Source of the DNA: Chersky-806 sp038252255
Lineage (GTDB): Bacteria > Actinomycetota > Acidimicrobiia > IMCC26256 > JAENVU01
NCBI GenBank assembly: GCA_038252255.1
Contig: JBBSAM010000007.1
Span: 1 to 64,000 of the forward strand
DNA length: 64,000 bases
Direction of reading: 5' to 3'
Below, piece by piece: positions 7,750 to 15,933 of the stretch (positions are counted from its first letter, which is position 1; each line of letters starts with the position of its first letter). A program made the position numbers and the translations under genes. The notes beneath the pieces are model-generated. The model was given only the letters and a program-made list of their open reading frames with translations, did not search any database and had not been told where the DNA came from.

Positions 7750-9053
7750 GTCTGCTTCTCCTGGATCCCGTAGGCCCGCGCCAGCACCTGCAAGGGGTGC
7801 ACCGGCGTCTTGCCGGTCCCCTCCTTGATCGCGGTGTTCGCGAGATGGCAGTCGCCGACGACCAGGTCGGTGTCGGCCTTCGTCACCGCTTCCATCAGCG
7901 GCTTGGCGATCTTGCGCGCCATCTCGACGTTCTCCGCCCGCAGTCCCCACGTACCGTCGATCGCCGAGCACCGTTCGACCATCGTCACCTTCGCCCCGGT
8001 GAGCGCGATGAGGTCACGGCTCTTCGGCCCGATCTGTTGCGCCCGGTAGTGACAGGCCGCATGCCAGGTGATTGCGTCGTACGTCTCGCCGGCCGAGAAG
8101 TCGGTGTCGAGCGGCTGCTCGCGGTGGCGCGCCATGAGGTACTCGGACGTGTCGAAGGTGTGCTCGGCCACGAGACGAGCGTCCTCGGTACCGAGAAAGT
8201 CCGGGTACTCGTTCTTCAGCACATAGGCGCACGTGGGCTGGGGGACGACGACGTCACGGCCGAGCCGGACCCCTTCGGCCAGCACGGCGACATTGCGCCG
8301 GGCATGCTCCTCGAACCTCGTGACGTCGCCGGCATCCAGCCAGGGCATCCCGCAGCAGACCTCGCCTTCGGGGAGGCGGCAGCTGATCCCGTTGCGCTCG
8401 TACACCCCGACCATCGCCTGGCCGATCTCAGGATCCTGGTACTCGACGAGGCACGTCGGGAACAGCGTCACCTCACCGCGAGAGGTTCCCGGTCCGCCGG
8501 ACGCCGCGCTGTTGTGCATCCGGAACCACTTCGAGAAGCGAACCTTGGCGAACGTCGGCAGCAGCCGGTCCTTCGCGATTCCCGCCGTCTTCTCCATGAT
8601 CCCGCGCACGAAGCCGATGTTGTTCGAGCGGTTCACGAGCGGCGCGAGCGTGGTGGCGACCCTGCCCTGCAGGTCGGTACGGGCGAGGAGCTTCGCGCTG
8701 TGCGAGACCTTGCCCTCCCGCTCCTCGATCGCGAGCGACCGCAGCATCAGGCGAGGGAAGTCGACGACCCACTCCTGCTCGTTGCCCGGCGTGTACGGGC
8801 AGACGACGTAGCAGAGCTTGCACTGGTAGCACTCGTCGACGACCACTTCGTGCTGCTCGTCGGTGAGGATGCTGACGTCCGCCGCGTCTTCGTTCTCGTC
8901 GATCATCTTGAACAGATCCTTGAAGCTCGGGCAGAACCGCACGCAGATGCGGCAGTCCGAACAGATCTGGAACGTCCGGTCGCGTTCGGCGCGCACGCCG
9001 GCGGCGTCGAAGTACGTCGGGTCGAGCGGGTCGTACAGGTGGGGCGCCGACAC
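7746..9053 (-). CDS. Heterodisulfide-reductase-related Fe-S protein (two 4Fe-4S sites, CCG domains)
   Basis: 435 aa. The first ferredoxin motif uses Cys31, 34, 37 and 41, and the second Cys75, 78, 81 and 85. The C-terminal half has a first CCG (DUF3483/HdrB-type) domain with PTCLVEY...VCCGMPW. The second has HAACHY followed by ERCSAIDGTWG, where the usual CCG is CSA. Proteins of this build pass electrons from a reductant to thiol or Fe-S partners. I start at GTG 9053 because GGAAGGAAGG lies 6 nt upstream. The neighbours, rubrerythrin upstream and DUF3501 overlapping downstream, suggest a role in peroxide reduction. Confidence 0.87.
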   Translation of the reverse strand: MSAPHLYDPLDPTYFDAAGVRAERDRTFQICSDCRICVRFCPSFKDLFKMIDENEDAADVSILTDEQHEVVVDECYQCKLCYVVCPYTPGNEQEWVVDFPRLMLRSLAIEEREGKVSHSAKLLARTDLQGRVATTLAPLVNRSNNIGFVRGIMEKTAGIAKDRLLPTFAKVRFSKWFRMHNSAASGGPGTSRGEVTLFPTCLVEYQDPEIGQAMVGVYERNGISCRLPEGEVCCGMPWLDAGDVTRFEEHARRNVAVLAEGVRLGRDVVVPQPTCAYVLKNEYPDFLGTEDARLVAEHTFDTSEYLMARHREQPLDTDFSAGETYDAITWHAACHYRAQQIGPKSRDLIALTGAKVTMVERCSAIDGTWGLRAENVEMARKIAKPLMEAVTKADTDLVVGDCHLANTAIKEGTGKTPVHPLQVLARAYGIQEKQT

Positions 9054-9100
9054 AACAGTCCTTCCTTCCGAGGTGTCCTTCTGAACCGGCCGAGCGTGGA

Positions 9101-9131
9101 AGCGGCCCCGGGTCGAGTCCCCGGGGCCGCT
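9101..9131 (-). terminator. Strong hairpin between rubrerythrin and the Fe-S gene
   Basis: A perfect 12-bp stem, AGCGGCCCCGGG with CCCGGGGCCGCT, encloses a 7-nt loop. It lies in the 100-nt gap between two genes of one operon, so it could attenuate transcription or stabilise the rubrerythrin mRNA. There is no U-tract. Confidence 0.5.
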
Positions 9132-9153
9132 CTCCGGTACTCCGAGCCGGGGT

Positions 9154-9573
<420 letters not shown>

Positions 9574-9614
9574 GGTGCTCCTTCTATGGATCGTGGTGCT
9601 GGACGGGTGACGAA

Positions 9615-10046
9615 TTACTTCTTGGTCGGCCGCGGCGCGCACTGCTCGCAGACGCCGCGGAAGATGACTTCGACCGCGTCGGCGCGAAAGTCGCGCCGGT
9701 AACGGGCGGGCAGGCTGGGGATGTCCGTGAGCGGTACGTCGCGGACGAGCCCGCAGCTGCTGCACACGAGGTGCTGGTGGTCGGACTCGACGTTCGGATC
9801 CACCCGGACACTGCCGGTACCGAGGTCGAGGAGGCTGACCTGGCCGAGCGCCTCGAGATCGTGCACGGTCTGGTAGACGGTCTTCAGGGAGATCGTCGGC
9901 ATCTCGGCCCGGGCCGCGTCGTAGAGCGAGTCCACCGTGGGATGGCGGTCGTTGCCGTGCAGCAGGCGGAAGATCGCCTGGCGCTGGGGCGTGACCCGCA
10001 GTCCCTGGGTTCGGAAGAGCCCGGTGAGCTCGTCGGCCGTCTTCAT
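9615..10046 (-). CDS. Fur-family regulator, PerR-like
   Basis: 143 aa. An N-terminal winged helix (TPQRQAIFRLL and SLKTVYQTVHDLE) precedes a metal-binding dimerisation domain. The structural Zn site is Cys95/Cys98 plus Cys133/Cys136. His35, Asp83, His90, His92 and Asp103 fit the regulatory-metal ligands. Asp at 103, where Fur usually has Glu, is PerR-like, as is the linkage to rubrerythrin. I chose ATG 10046: TAGCAT lies 8 nt upstream and a perfect Fur-type box abuts it, so the gene is autoregulated. An alternative TTG at 10067 lies inside that operator. Confidence 0.88.
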   Translation of the reverse strand: MKTADELTGLFRTQGLRVTPQRQAIFRLLHGNDRHPTVDSLYDAARAEMPTISLKTVYQTVHDLEALGQVSLLDLGTGSVRVDPNVESDHQHLVCSSCGLVRDVPLTDIPSLPARYRRDFRADAVEVIFRGVCEQCAPRPTKK

Positions 10047-10054
10047 CGGAGCCC

Positions 10055-10076
10055 ATGCTATCGACAATCATTGTCG
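10055..10076 (-). promoter_or_regulatory. Fur/PerR-type box next to the -10 of the fur-rubrerythrin operon
   Basis: CGACAAT-C-ATTGTCG at 10062-10076 is a perfect 7-1-7 palindrome, the classic layout of Fur-family operators. It directly abuts the -10 hexamer TAGCAT (minus strand, 10055-10060), so a bound repressor would block polymerase. It controls its own regulator and, through readthrough, rubrerythrin, the Fe-S protein and DUF3501. Confidence 0.8.
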
Positions 10077-10108
10077 TTAGCAAGCCGTTGTCAGGAACTC
10101 GGGGAGGC

Positions 10109-11608
10109 CTAGACCCGGCGGGCCAGGTAGGCCTCGCGGAGCTTGGGCTTGCGCACCTTCCCGTTCGGGTCCCGTGGGAGCTCGTCGACGAACTCCACGA
10201 TCCGCGGGCGCTTGTAGTCGGCCATGTGCTCCCGCACGTAGGCGACCACCCCGTCGGCGTCGAGCGTCGACCCCGGCTGCCGCTGCACGAGCGCGTACAG
10301 CACCTCTCCCCACTCGTCGTCCGGCAGCCCGAGGACGGCGCAGTCGACGATCTCATCGTGCAGGAGCAGGCACTCCTCGATCTCGCGCGGGTAGACGTTC
10401 ACACCGCCCGTGATCACCATGTCGCTCTTGCGATCCGCGAGGTAGAGGTACCCGTCCCCGTCGAGGTAGCCGGCGTCGCCCACGGTGAAGAAGCCGTCGC
10501 GGTGTGACGCGGCGGTCTTCTCCTCGTCGTTGTGATACTCGAAGCTCGACGCGGCGGGATTGACCCACACCGTGCCGACCTCCCCCACGGGCAGCTCGTG
10601 GCCATCGTCGTCGAGGATCACGAACTCGTTACCCGGGAACGGCTTGCCGACACTGCCGGGGTGCTCCAACCAGTCGGCCGGCGAGATCACGGTGCCGCCA
10701 CCTTCCGACGCGCCGTAGTACTCCCACACCTTGTCCGCGCCGACGTAGTCCATGAACGCGCGCTTCAACGGCACCGGGCACGGCGCTGCCGCGTGCAGGA
10801 CCAGCTTCAGGCTGCTGAGGTCGTACCGGCTCCTCGTCGCCTCGGGCAGGGCCAGGAGCCGCTGGAAGTTGGCCGGCACCATGTGCGTGCTCGTCACGCG
10901 ATCCCGCTCGATGATCGCGAGGGCCTCTTCCGCGTCCCACCGGACCATCACCACGACGGTCGCGCCGAGCGCGAGGTGCATCTGCGCCCAGTACGACGGC
11001 CCCGAGTGGTAGAGCGGCCCGACCGCCAGGTGCACGTCGTCCGGACCGAGGCCCCAACGCTCTCCACCCGCCGCCACACCTTCGGCCCGCCGGCGGAAGT
11101 CATCGGCTCCGATAGCCACACCTTTCGGGCGACCGGTCGTGCCCGAGGTGTACGCCATCACGGTCGGCCACCCGTCGCCGATCACGTCGACCGGCTCTAC
11201 CTCGCCGGCGGGCGCGGCGGCCAGCGCTTCCTCGTACCCGTCGCCGACGACGAGGCGCGGTACGTCCGGCACTCCGATGAGCGCGGGCACCAGGTCCCGC
11301 GCGACCATGACCGCGGTCGCGCCCGAGTCCGCGACGATCCATCCCGCCTCATCCGCCTTGAAGTGCATGTTGACCGGGACGGTGATCGCGCCGAGCCGTC
11401 CCGCGCCGTGCGCGGCCTCGAAGAACTCGATGCTGTTCGGGAGCATGACCGCGACACGATCGCCGCGTTGCACACCCAGCGCGTGCAAGGCGTGTGCGAC
11501 GCGGCGGGCGCGGTCGTCGAGCTCGGCATAGGAGCGGGTCGCATCGCCCAGCCGGAGCGCGATCTGCTCCGGCCGCAGGCGGGCTTGGGCAATCAGTCCG
11601 GCGTCCAT
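10109..11608 (-). CDS. Acyl-CoA synthetase (AMP-forming, class I adenylate-forming)
   Basis: 499 aa. The P-loop-like A3 motif is YTSGTTGRPKG, A5 is YYGASEGGG, A7/A8 run from TVGDAGYLDGDGYLYLADRKSD to TGGVNVYPREIE, and A10 is PRDPNGKVRK with catalytic Lys484. All expected catalytic residues are present. It activates a fatty or other carboxylic acid to its acyl-CoA. I start at ATG 11608 because CATCAT lies 7 nt upstream; an in-frame ATG at 11617 is the alternative. It is divergent from the cupin gene with overlapping -10 boxes. Confidence 0.88.
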   Translation of the reverse strand: MDAGLIAQARLRPEQIALRLGDATRSYAELDDRARRVAHALHALGVQRGDRVAVMLPNSIEFFEAAHGAGRLGAITVPVNMHFKADEAGWIVADSGATAVMVARDLVPALIGVPDVPRLVVGDGYEEALAAAPAGEVEPVDVIGDGWPTVMAYTSGTTGRPKGVAIGADDFRRRAEGVAAGGERWGLGPDDVHLAVGPLYHSGPSYWAQMHLALGATVVVMVRWDAEEALAIIERDRVTSTHMVPANFQRLLALPEATRSRYDLSSLKLVLHAAAPCPVPLKRAFMDYVGADKVWEYYGASEGGGTVISPADWLEHPGSVGKPFPGNEFVILDDDGHELPVGEVGTVWVNPAASSFEYHNDEEKTAASHRDGFFTVGDAGYLDGDGYLYLADRKSDMVITGGVNVYPREIEECLLLHDEIVDCAVLGLPDDEWGEVLYALVQRQPGSTLDADGVVAYVREHMADYKRPRIVEFVDELPRDPNGKVRKPKLREAYLARRV

Positions 11609-11614
11609 CCGTGA

Positions 11615-11621
11615 CATGATG
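11615..11621. promoter_or_regulatory. Overlapping divergent -10 boxes
   Basis: On the plus strand CATGAT (11615-11620) stands 7 nt before the GTG of the cupin gene. On the minus strand CATCAT (11616-11621) stands 7 nt before the ATG of the acyl-CoA synthetase. The two hexamers overlap by five bases, so the promoters should exclude each other. Confidence 0.45.
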
Positions 11622-11627
11622 CCGCGC

Positions 11628-11981
11628 GTGGAGGATCCGGATCTCGGCCCCATCGCGACGCAGATCGTCTACGAGGACGAGCACGTCCGGATCTGGACAC
11701 ATCACCTCGAGCCGGGCGAGGCGGGCCCACTCCACCGCCATGACCTCGACTACGTGATCGTGGACGTAGAAGGCGAGCGGATCGCAGCCGACCCGCTCCC
11801 CGGTTCGGGCGCGGACTACGGCGGGTACATCGAGGCCCCGGTCCGGCCGGGAAAGAGCTACTCCCTGCGCGCCGGGTCCACGGAGCGGGCGATCAACGTC
11901 GGGACCACCCCGTACCGGACGGTCATCGTCGAGCTCAAGCAGGCTCCACGCGACCGTACGGCGCCTCGCGATCCCGCGTGA
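11628..11981 (+). CDS. Small cupin-fold protein
   Basis: 117 aa. The sequence IWTHHLEPGEAGPLHRHDLDYVIV contains a cupin-type metal-binding G(x)nHxH pattern (HRHD), followed by a second beta-rich half. The metal and substrate are unknown; the fold serves dioxygenases, isomerases and sensors alike. GTG 11628 is preferred because CATGAT lies 7 nt upstream; ATG 11616 or 11619 is possible. Its stop overlaps the start of the next AMP-ligase gene (GTGA), so the two form an operon. Confidence 0.72.
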   Translation: MEDPDLGPIATQIVYEDEHVRIWTHHLEPGEAGPLHRHDLDYVIVDVEGERIAADPLPGSGADYGGYIEAPVRPGKSYSLRAGSTERAINVGTTPYRTVIVELKQAPRDRTAPRDPA

Positions 11982-13429
11982 CCGGGGGTCTGCTCGTCGG
12001 GAACATCCTGCGGCACGCGGCGCAGGTGACTCCACACGCGCTCGCGGCAACCCTCGAGGACGACGAGCTCACCTTCGCAGAGCTCGACGCGGCGGCGAAC
12101 CGCACCGCGCACGCGTTGCGTGAGCTCGGCATCGGGTACGGCGACCGCGTGGTCTGGTGGGGCGAGACGAGCCTCAAAGTCGTGGAGCTCTTCGTCGCAC
12201 TCGCGAAGCTCGGTGCGGTGTTCGCGCCGGTGAACGGACGGCTGAGCGCGGACGAGGCACTCAACATCCTCGAATTCGCGCTTCCATCGCTCGTCGTCAC
12301 CGACGCAGCACGAGCCGAGAGCATCTCCGGTTCGGAGCTGCGGCGGGTGGCGCACGCCGATCTCACGGGGTTGGCCCACGGAGACGTGCACGAGCCTGCG
12401 CTCGACGAGCGCGACCCGCACGTCATCTTCTTCACCAGTGGCAGCACCGGCGCCTCCAAGGGAGTCGTCCTCTCGCATCGGGTCAGCTGCCTGCGCAGCT
12501 TCCCGAGCCTCGGCGCCGAGCGCGACGGCGGCACGGTCTGCATGTTCCCGCTGTTCCACATGGCCGGGTGGTCCCTCTCGCTCGGCGCCTGGCAGGCCCG
12601 GCGCCCGATCCATCTGGTCCGGACCCCGGACGCGGCGACGCTGCTGCACGTGGCGGCGACGCGACGCGCGACGCGCCTGTACGCGATCCCGGCCGTCTGG
12701 GCTCGCATTCTCGACCATGGGGTCGAGGGGTACGACCTCTCAGCCCTGCGGGAAGCGGACACCGGTACGTCGGCCACTCCTCCAGAGCTCGTCGACGCGA
12801 TCCTTGCCGCGCTCCCGCAGACGGTCACACGCGTCTTCTACGGCTCGACCGAAGCCGGTCCGGGCACGATCCTCGGGATGGCCGACCTGGCCCGGAAGCC
12901 GGGGAGCGTCGGGCTCCCCCAGCCCGGCGTCGAGGTACGACTCTCGAACGAGGGTGAGGTGTGCCTGCGCAGCGAGCTGCTGATGGACGGCTACTTCGAC
13001 GACCCCGAGGCAACCGCGGCCGCGCTCGACCCGGACGGCTGGTACCACTCGGGCGACCTCGGGGTGCTCGACGACGAGGGGTACCTGTCGATCGTGGGCC
13101 GGCTCCGTCACGTGCTCCGCACCGGCGGCGAGACGGTCGCGCCGGCCGAGATCGAGTCGGTGCTCGCGGCGCATCCCGCGATAGCCGAGGTGGTGGTCGT
13201 CGGGCTCCCCGATCCGCAGTGGGGCGAGATCGTCTGCGCCGTGGTCGTCTCCACCGCGGGCAACGCGCCTCCCACCGTCGAGGAGCTCCGGGAGTTCTGC
13301 GACGGGCGCCTGGCCGCGTTCAAGCACCCCCGGCGCGTCCACTGCGTCTCCGGCTTCCCCCGCACCGCCGCCACCGGCCAGATCCAGCGGACGTTGCTCG
13401 TCGAGCGCCTGACCGCCGATCTGGAATAG
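11978..13429 (+). CDS. AMP-binding acyl-CoA ligase-like protein lacking the A10 lysine
   Basis: 483 aa adenylate-forming fold. A3 is FFTSGSTGASKG, A5 is FYGSTEAGPG, A8 runs from YHSGDLGVLDDEGYLSIVGR to TGGETVAPAEIE. The A10 motif reads PRTAATGQIQR, with Gln468 where the family has the catalytic Lys that contacts the carboxylate and alpha-phosphate. It may therefore do only the thioesterification half-reaction, or be altered. GTG overlaps the cupin stop codon. TetR follows after 10 nt, then the 2-oxoacid oxidoreductase genes, which suggests a shared catabolic pathway. Confidence 0.82.
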   Translation: MTGGLLVGNILRHAAQVTPHALAATLEDDELTFAELDAAANRTAHALRELGIGYGDRVVWWGETSLKVVELFVALAKLGAVFAPVNGRLSADEALNILEFALPSLVVTDAARAESISGSELRRVAHADLTGLAHGDVHEPALDERDPHVIFFTSGSTGASKGVVLSHRVSCLRSFPSLGAERDGGTVCMFPLFHMAGWSLSLGAWQARRPIHLVRTPDAATLLHVAATRRATRLYAIPAVWARILDHGVEGYDLSALREADTGTSATPPELVDAILAALPQTVTRVFYGSTEAGPGTILGMADLARKPGSVGLPQPGVEVRLSNEGEVCLRSELLMDGYFDDPEATAAALDPDGWYHSGDLGVLDDEGYLSIVGRLRHVLRTGGETVAPAEIESVLAAHPAIAEVVVVGLPDPQWGEIVCAVVVSTAGNAPPTVEELREFCDGRLAAFKHPRRVHCVSGFPRTAATGQIQRTLLVERLTADLE

Positions 13430-13432
13430 CAT
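13427..13432 (+). promoter_or_regulatory. -10 box, leaderless type, for the TetR gene
   Basis: TAGCAT begins with the TAG stop codon of the preceding ligase and ends 7 nt before the GTG at 13440. The regulator can thus be transcribed independently inside a tight gene cluster. Confidence 0.5.
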
Positions 13433-13439
13433 TCCCGGC

Positions 13440-14036
13440 GTGGAGAACGTCGTTTCGACCCTCGCCGGCCGGTCGCTGGCCGATCGCCACGAGGCGTACG
13501 CCACCGAGATCCGCACCCTCCTCGACGCCGCGCTCACGGTCATGCGGCGGGACGAGACCATCGAGCCCCGGGTCAGTGACATCGTTCGCGAGGCCGGCCT
13601 GTCGAACCAGGCCTTCTACCGGCACTTCCGGGGCAAGGACGAGCTCCTCGTCGCGCTGCTCGACGACGGGCGCCAACGGCTGCTCGCGACGATCGAACGC
13701 CGCATGGCGCGCGCGGCCGGCATCACGGAGCAGGTGCGCGCCTGGGTCGAAGCCGTGCTCGCGCAGGCGCGTGATCCGGAAGCAGCTGCCGCGACCCGGC
13801 CGTTCGCGTTGAACGGTGACCGGCTCGCGGTGCAGTTCCCCGCCGAGACCCAGGGATCGCGTGACCGGCTGGTCGAGCCGTTGCGCGAGCTCGTCGGGGA
13901 GTCGAATGCGATGGCGATCTATCACGTCGCGATGGGCACGGTGCACGACGCTCTCGTCGAACGGCGGACGCCCGCGCGCGTCGAGGTGGACGCGGTCGTC
14001 AGCTTCGCACTGAAGGGAGCCGGCCTTGGAACGTGA
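13440..14036 (+). CDS. TetR-family transcriptional regulator
   Basis: 198 aa. The N-terminal helix-turn-helix reads EPRVSDIVREAGLSNQAFYRHFRGKDELL (about 41-70), typical of TetR. The C-terminal ligand/dimer domain is unique to subgroups. GTG start with a leaderless -10 at 13427. The following gamma-subunit gene starts inside its 3' end (TTG 14026), so it is coupled to the 2-oxoacid oxidoreductase operon that it probably controls. The effector may be an acyl-CoA; that is inference. Confidence 0.88.
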   Translation: MENVVSTLAGRSLADRHEAYATEIRTLLDAALTVMRRDETIEPRVSDIVREAGLSNQAFYRHFRGKDELLVALLDDGRQRLLATIERRMARAAGITEQVRAWVEAVLAQARDPEAAAATRPFALNGDRLAVQFPAETQGSRDRLVEPLRELVGESNAMAIYHVAMGTVHDALVERRTPARVEVDAVVSFALKGAGLGT

Positions 14037-14571
14037 GCTGCTCGTGACGGGTATCGGTGGGCAGGGGGTACAGCTCGCCGCGCAGGTGCTCGCGCGCGGC
14101 GCGACGCTCGAAGGCAGCTACGTGATGCTGTTCGGCGTGTACGCGGGCGCGATGCGTGGGATGAACACCGACGCAACCGTCGTGATCGGCGACGAGCCGT
14201 TGGTGTCCCCGCCGCTCGTCTCGCACACCTGGTCGGCCATCGGGATGCACGACAAGTTCTGGACACCGGTCGCGAAGAAGCTCCGGGACGGCGCGCTCGT
14301 GCTCGTGAACGACGCGACGTTCGAGACCGAGCTCGACGAATCGCGCTACCGGGTCCTGCGTGTGCCCGCGACGGACGTGGCGGACGAGCTCGGCAACCCG
14401 CTCGGTGGATCGATGGTGATGGCAGGGGCGTACGCGGCCACGAGCGGGCTCGTCGGCCTGGACGCACTGCTCGAGGGCATGCGCGCGTCGATCCCGCCCT
14501 ACCGGGTCCAGCACATCGCGGCCAACGAGACCGCGATCCGTACCGGCCACGCCTGGGGGGCCGCCGCATGA
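14026..14571 (+). CDS. 2-oxoacid:ferredoxin oxidoreductase, gamma subunit
   Basis: 181 aa. The N-terminal VTGIGGQGVQLAAQVLARG is the signature of the gamma (CoA-binding) domain of pyruvate/2-oxoacid:acceptor oxidoreductases, followed by YAGAMRGMNTDATVVIGD. TTG 14026 is preferred because AAGGGAG lies about 6 nt upstream and no ATG or GTG is in frame nearby. It overlaps the TetR gene by 11 nt and the ferredoxin gene by 4 nt. Subunit order is gamma-delta-alpha-beta. Confidence 0.87.
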   Translation: MERELLVTGIGGQGVQLAAQVLARGATLEGSYVMLFGVYAGAMRGMNTDATVVIGDEPLVSPPLVSHTWSAIGMHDKFWTPVAKKLRDGALVLVNDATFETELDESRYRVLRVPATDVADELGNPLGGSMVMAGAYAATSGLVGLDALLEGMRASIPPYRVQHIAANETAIRTGHAWGAAA

Positions 14572-14822
14572 CCGGCGGAGTGGTGAAGAGCAAGGGAACG
14601 GTCACCATCGCGATCGAGACGTGCAAGGGCTGCGACCTGTGCATCCCGGCGTGCCCGCCACGCGTGCTCGAGATGAGCAGTGCCGTCAACCACCTCGGCT
14701 ACCACTACCCCGAGCTGCTGGACGGCTGCACCGGGTGTGCCGCGTGCCTGCTGGTCTGCCCGGACTTCGTCTTCGAGGTCTTCCGTGAGGCGCGGCCGCC
14801 GGCCGCGACCGCGAGCGCGTGA
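14568..14822 (+). CDS. 2-oxoacid:ferredoxin oxidoreductase, delta subunit (2x[4Fe-4S] ferredoxin)
   Basis: 84 aa with two CxxCxxCxxxCP motifs: CKGCDLCIPACP and CTGCAACLLVCP. It is the electron-relay subunit of a four-subunit enzyme. The ATG overlaps the gamma-subunit stop (ATGA). Eleven nucleotides separate it from the alpha subunit. Confidence 0.9.
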   Translation: MTGGVVKSKGTVTIAIETCKGCDLCIPACPPRVLEMSSAVNHLGYHYPELLDGCTGCAACLLVCPDFVFEVFREARPPAATASA

Positions 14823-14832
14823 GGTCGCCCCG

Positions 14833-15933
14833 ATGAAGCTGATGGAGGGATCGGAAGCGATCGCCGAGGCGTCGATCGCCGCGGGCTGCCGGTTCTTCGC
14901 CGGCTACCCGATGACACCGTTCACCGAGCTCCTCGAGCACTTCGCCAAGCGACTGCCCGAAGAAGGTGGCGTCTGCATCAACGCCGAGAGCGAGCTCGAG
15001 GCCGCCGGGATGGCCTGGGGCGCACTCGCGACCGGCGCCCGCGCCGCGACGGGGTCGACCGGTCAGGGCCTCTCGCTCATGCAGGAGACGTTCTCGGAGA
15101 TCACGCTCGCCGAGCTGCCACTCGTGATCTTCAACATGGCCCGCGGCGGGCAGGACTACTACCAGTCCACCCGCGGCGGCGGGCACGGCGACTACCGCCA
15201 CATCGTGCTCGCGCCCATGGACATCGGCGAGGCCGTCGAGCTCACCCAGCTCGCGTTCCATCTCGCCGACAAGTGGCGCAACCCCGTCCTCGTATACGGC
15301 GACTACCTGCTCGCCCACATCCAAGAAGCCGTCGACATCGCGCCCGTCGGCTTCGATCCGCTCCCGGAGAAGGACTGGGCCGTCGACGGCTCGCTCGGTG
15401 GGAGCGGGCAGTCGCGGCTCGTCTCGCCGCTCGGGTTCGGCAAGGCGGGACAGCCGTCGCCGGGCATCGAGCGTCACCTGCGCGCCATCTCCGCGAAGCA
15501 CGAGGCGATGGCCGCGAGCGAGGTCCGGGTCGAGACCGGCGGCGTGGAGGACGCCGAAACGGTCGTCGTGGCGTTCGGCTCGCCGGGCAAGTTCGTGCGC
15601 TACGTCGTGAAGCAGCTGCAGTCCGAGGGCGAGAAGATCGGCTACGTCCGCCCGATCACGCTCTGGCCGTTCCCCTACGAGGCGGTCGGCAGCGCGGCGG
15701 ACGGCGCGCAGCGCGTCGGCGTGTTCGAGATGTGCGCGGGCCAGATGATCGACGACGTGCGGCTCGGCGTGCTCGGCCGCGCTCCGGTCAGCGGGATCGG
15801 CGGGATCTCGACGGATGGTTCCGGCTTCGGCGTCGGTCCCCTGCTCGACGCCGAGCTCATCCGCGAGCGGGTGCTGGCGCTCCACCGTGACGAGCCGATG
15901 CCACCCCTGCCCGACAACGAGAGGATCATGTGA
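14833..15933 (+). CDS. 2-oxoacid:ferredoxin oxidoreductase, alpha subunit
   Basis: 366 aa. MKLMEGSEAIAEASIAAGCRFFAGYPMTP is the typical N-terminus of alpha subunits (KorA/VorB type) and gives the pyrimidine-binding TPP half-site. GSTGQGLSLMQET and the C-terminal transketolase-C-like domain follow. With beta, gamma and delta it oxidatively decarboxylates a 2-oxoacid to an acyl-CoA and reduced ferredoxin. The substrate could be a 2-oxoacid from branched-chain or aromatic compounds; the acyl-CoA dehydrogenase downstream favours a branched or saturated product. Confidence 0.88.
   Translation: MKLMEGSEAIAEASIAAGCRFFAGYPMTPFTELLEHFAKRLPEEGGVCINAESELEAAGMAWGALATGARAATGSTGQGLSLMQETFSEITLAELPLVIFNMARGGQDYYQSTRGGGHGDYRHIVLAPMDIGEAVELTQLAFHLADKWRNPVLVYGDYLLAHIQEAVDIAPVGFDPLPEKDWAVDGSLGGSGQSRLVSPLGFGKAGQPSPGIERHLRAISAKHEAMAASEVRVETGGVEDAETVVVAFGSPGKFVRYVVKQLQSEGEKIGYVRPITLWPFPYEAVGSAADGAQRVGVFEMCAGQMIDDVRLGVLGRAPVSGIGGISTDGSGFGVGPLLDAELIRERVLALHRDEPMPPLPDNERIM

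Noticed and set aside
10047..10067. TTG start that extends the Fur-family protein by seven residues
   Set aside because: It would put the operator and -10 box inside the coding sequence; ATG 10046 fits the family start.
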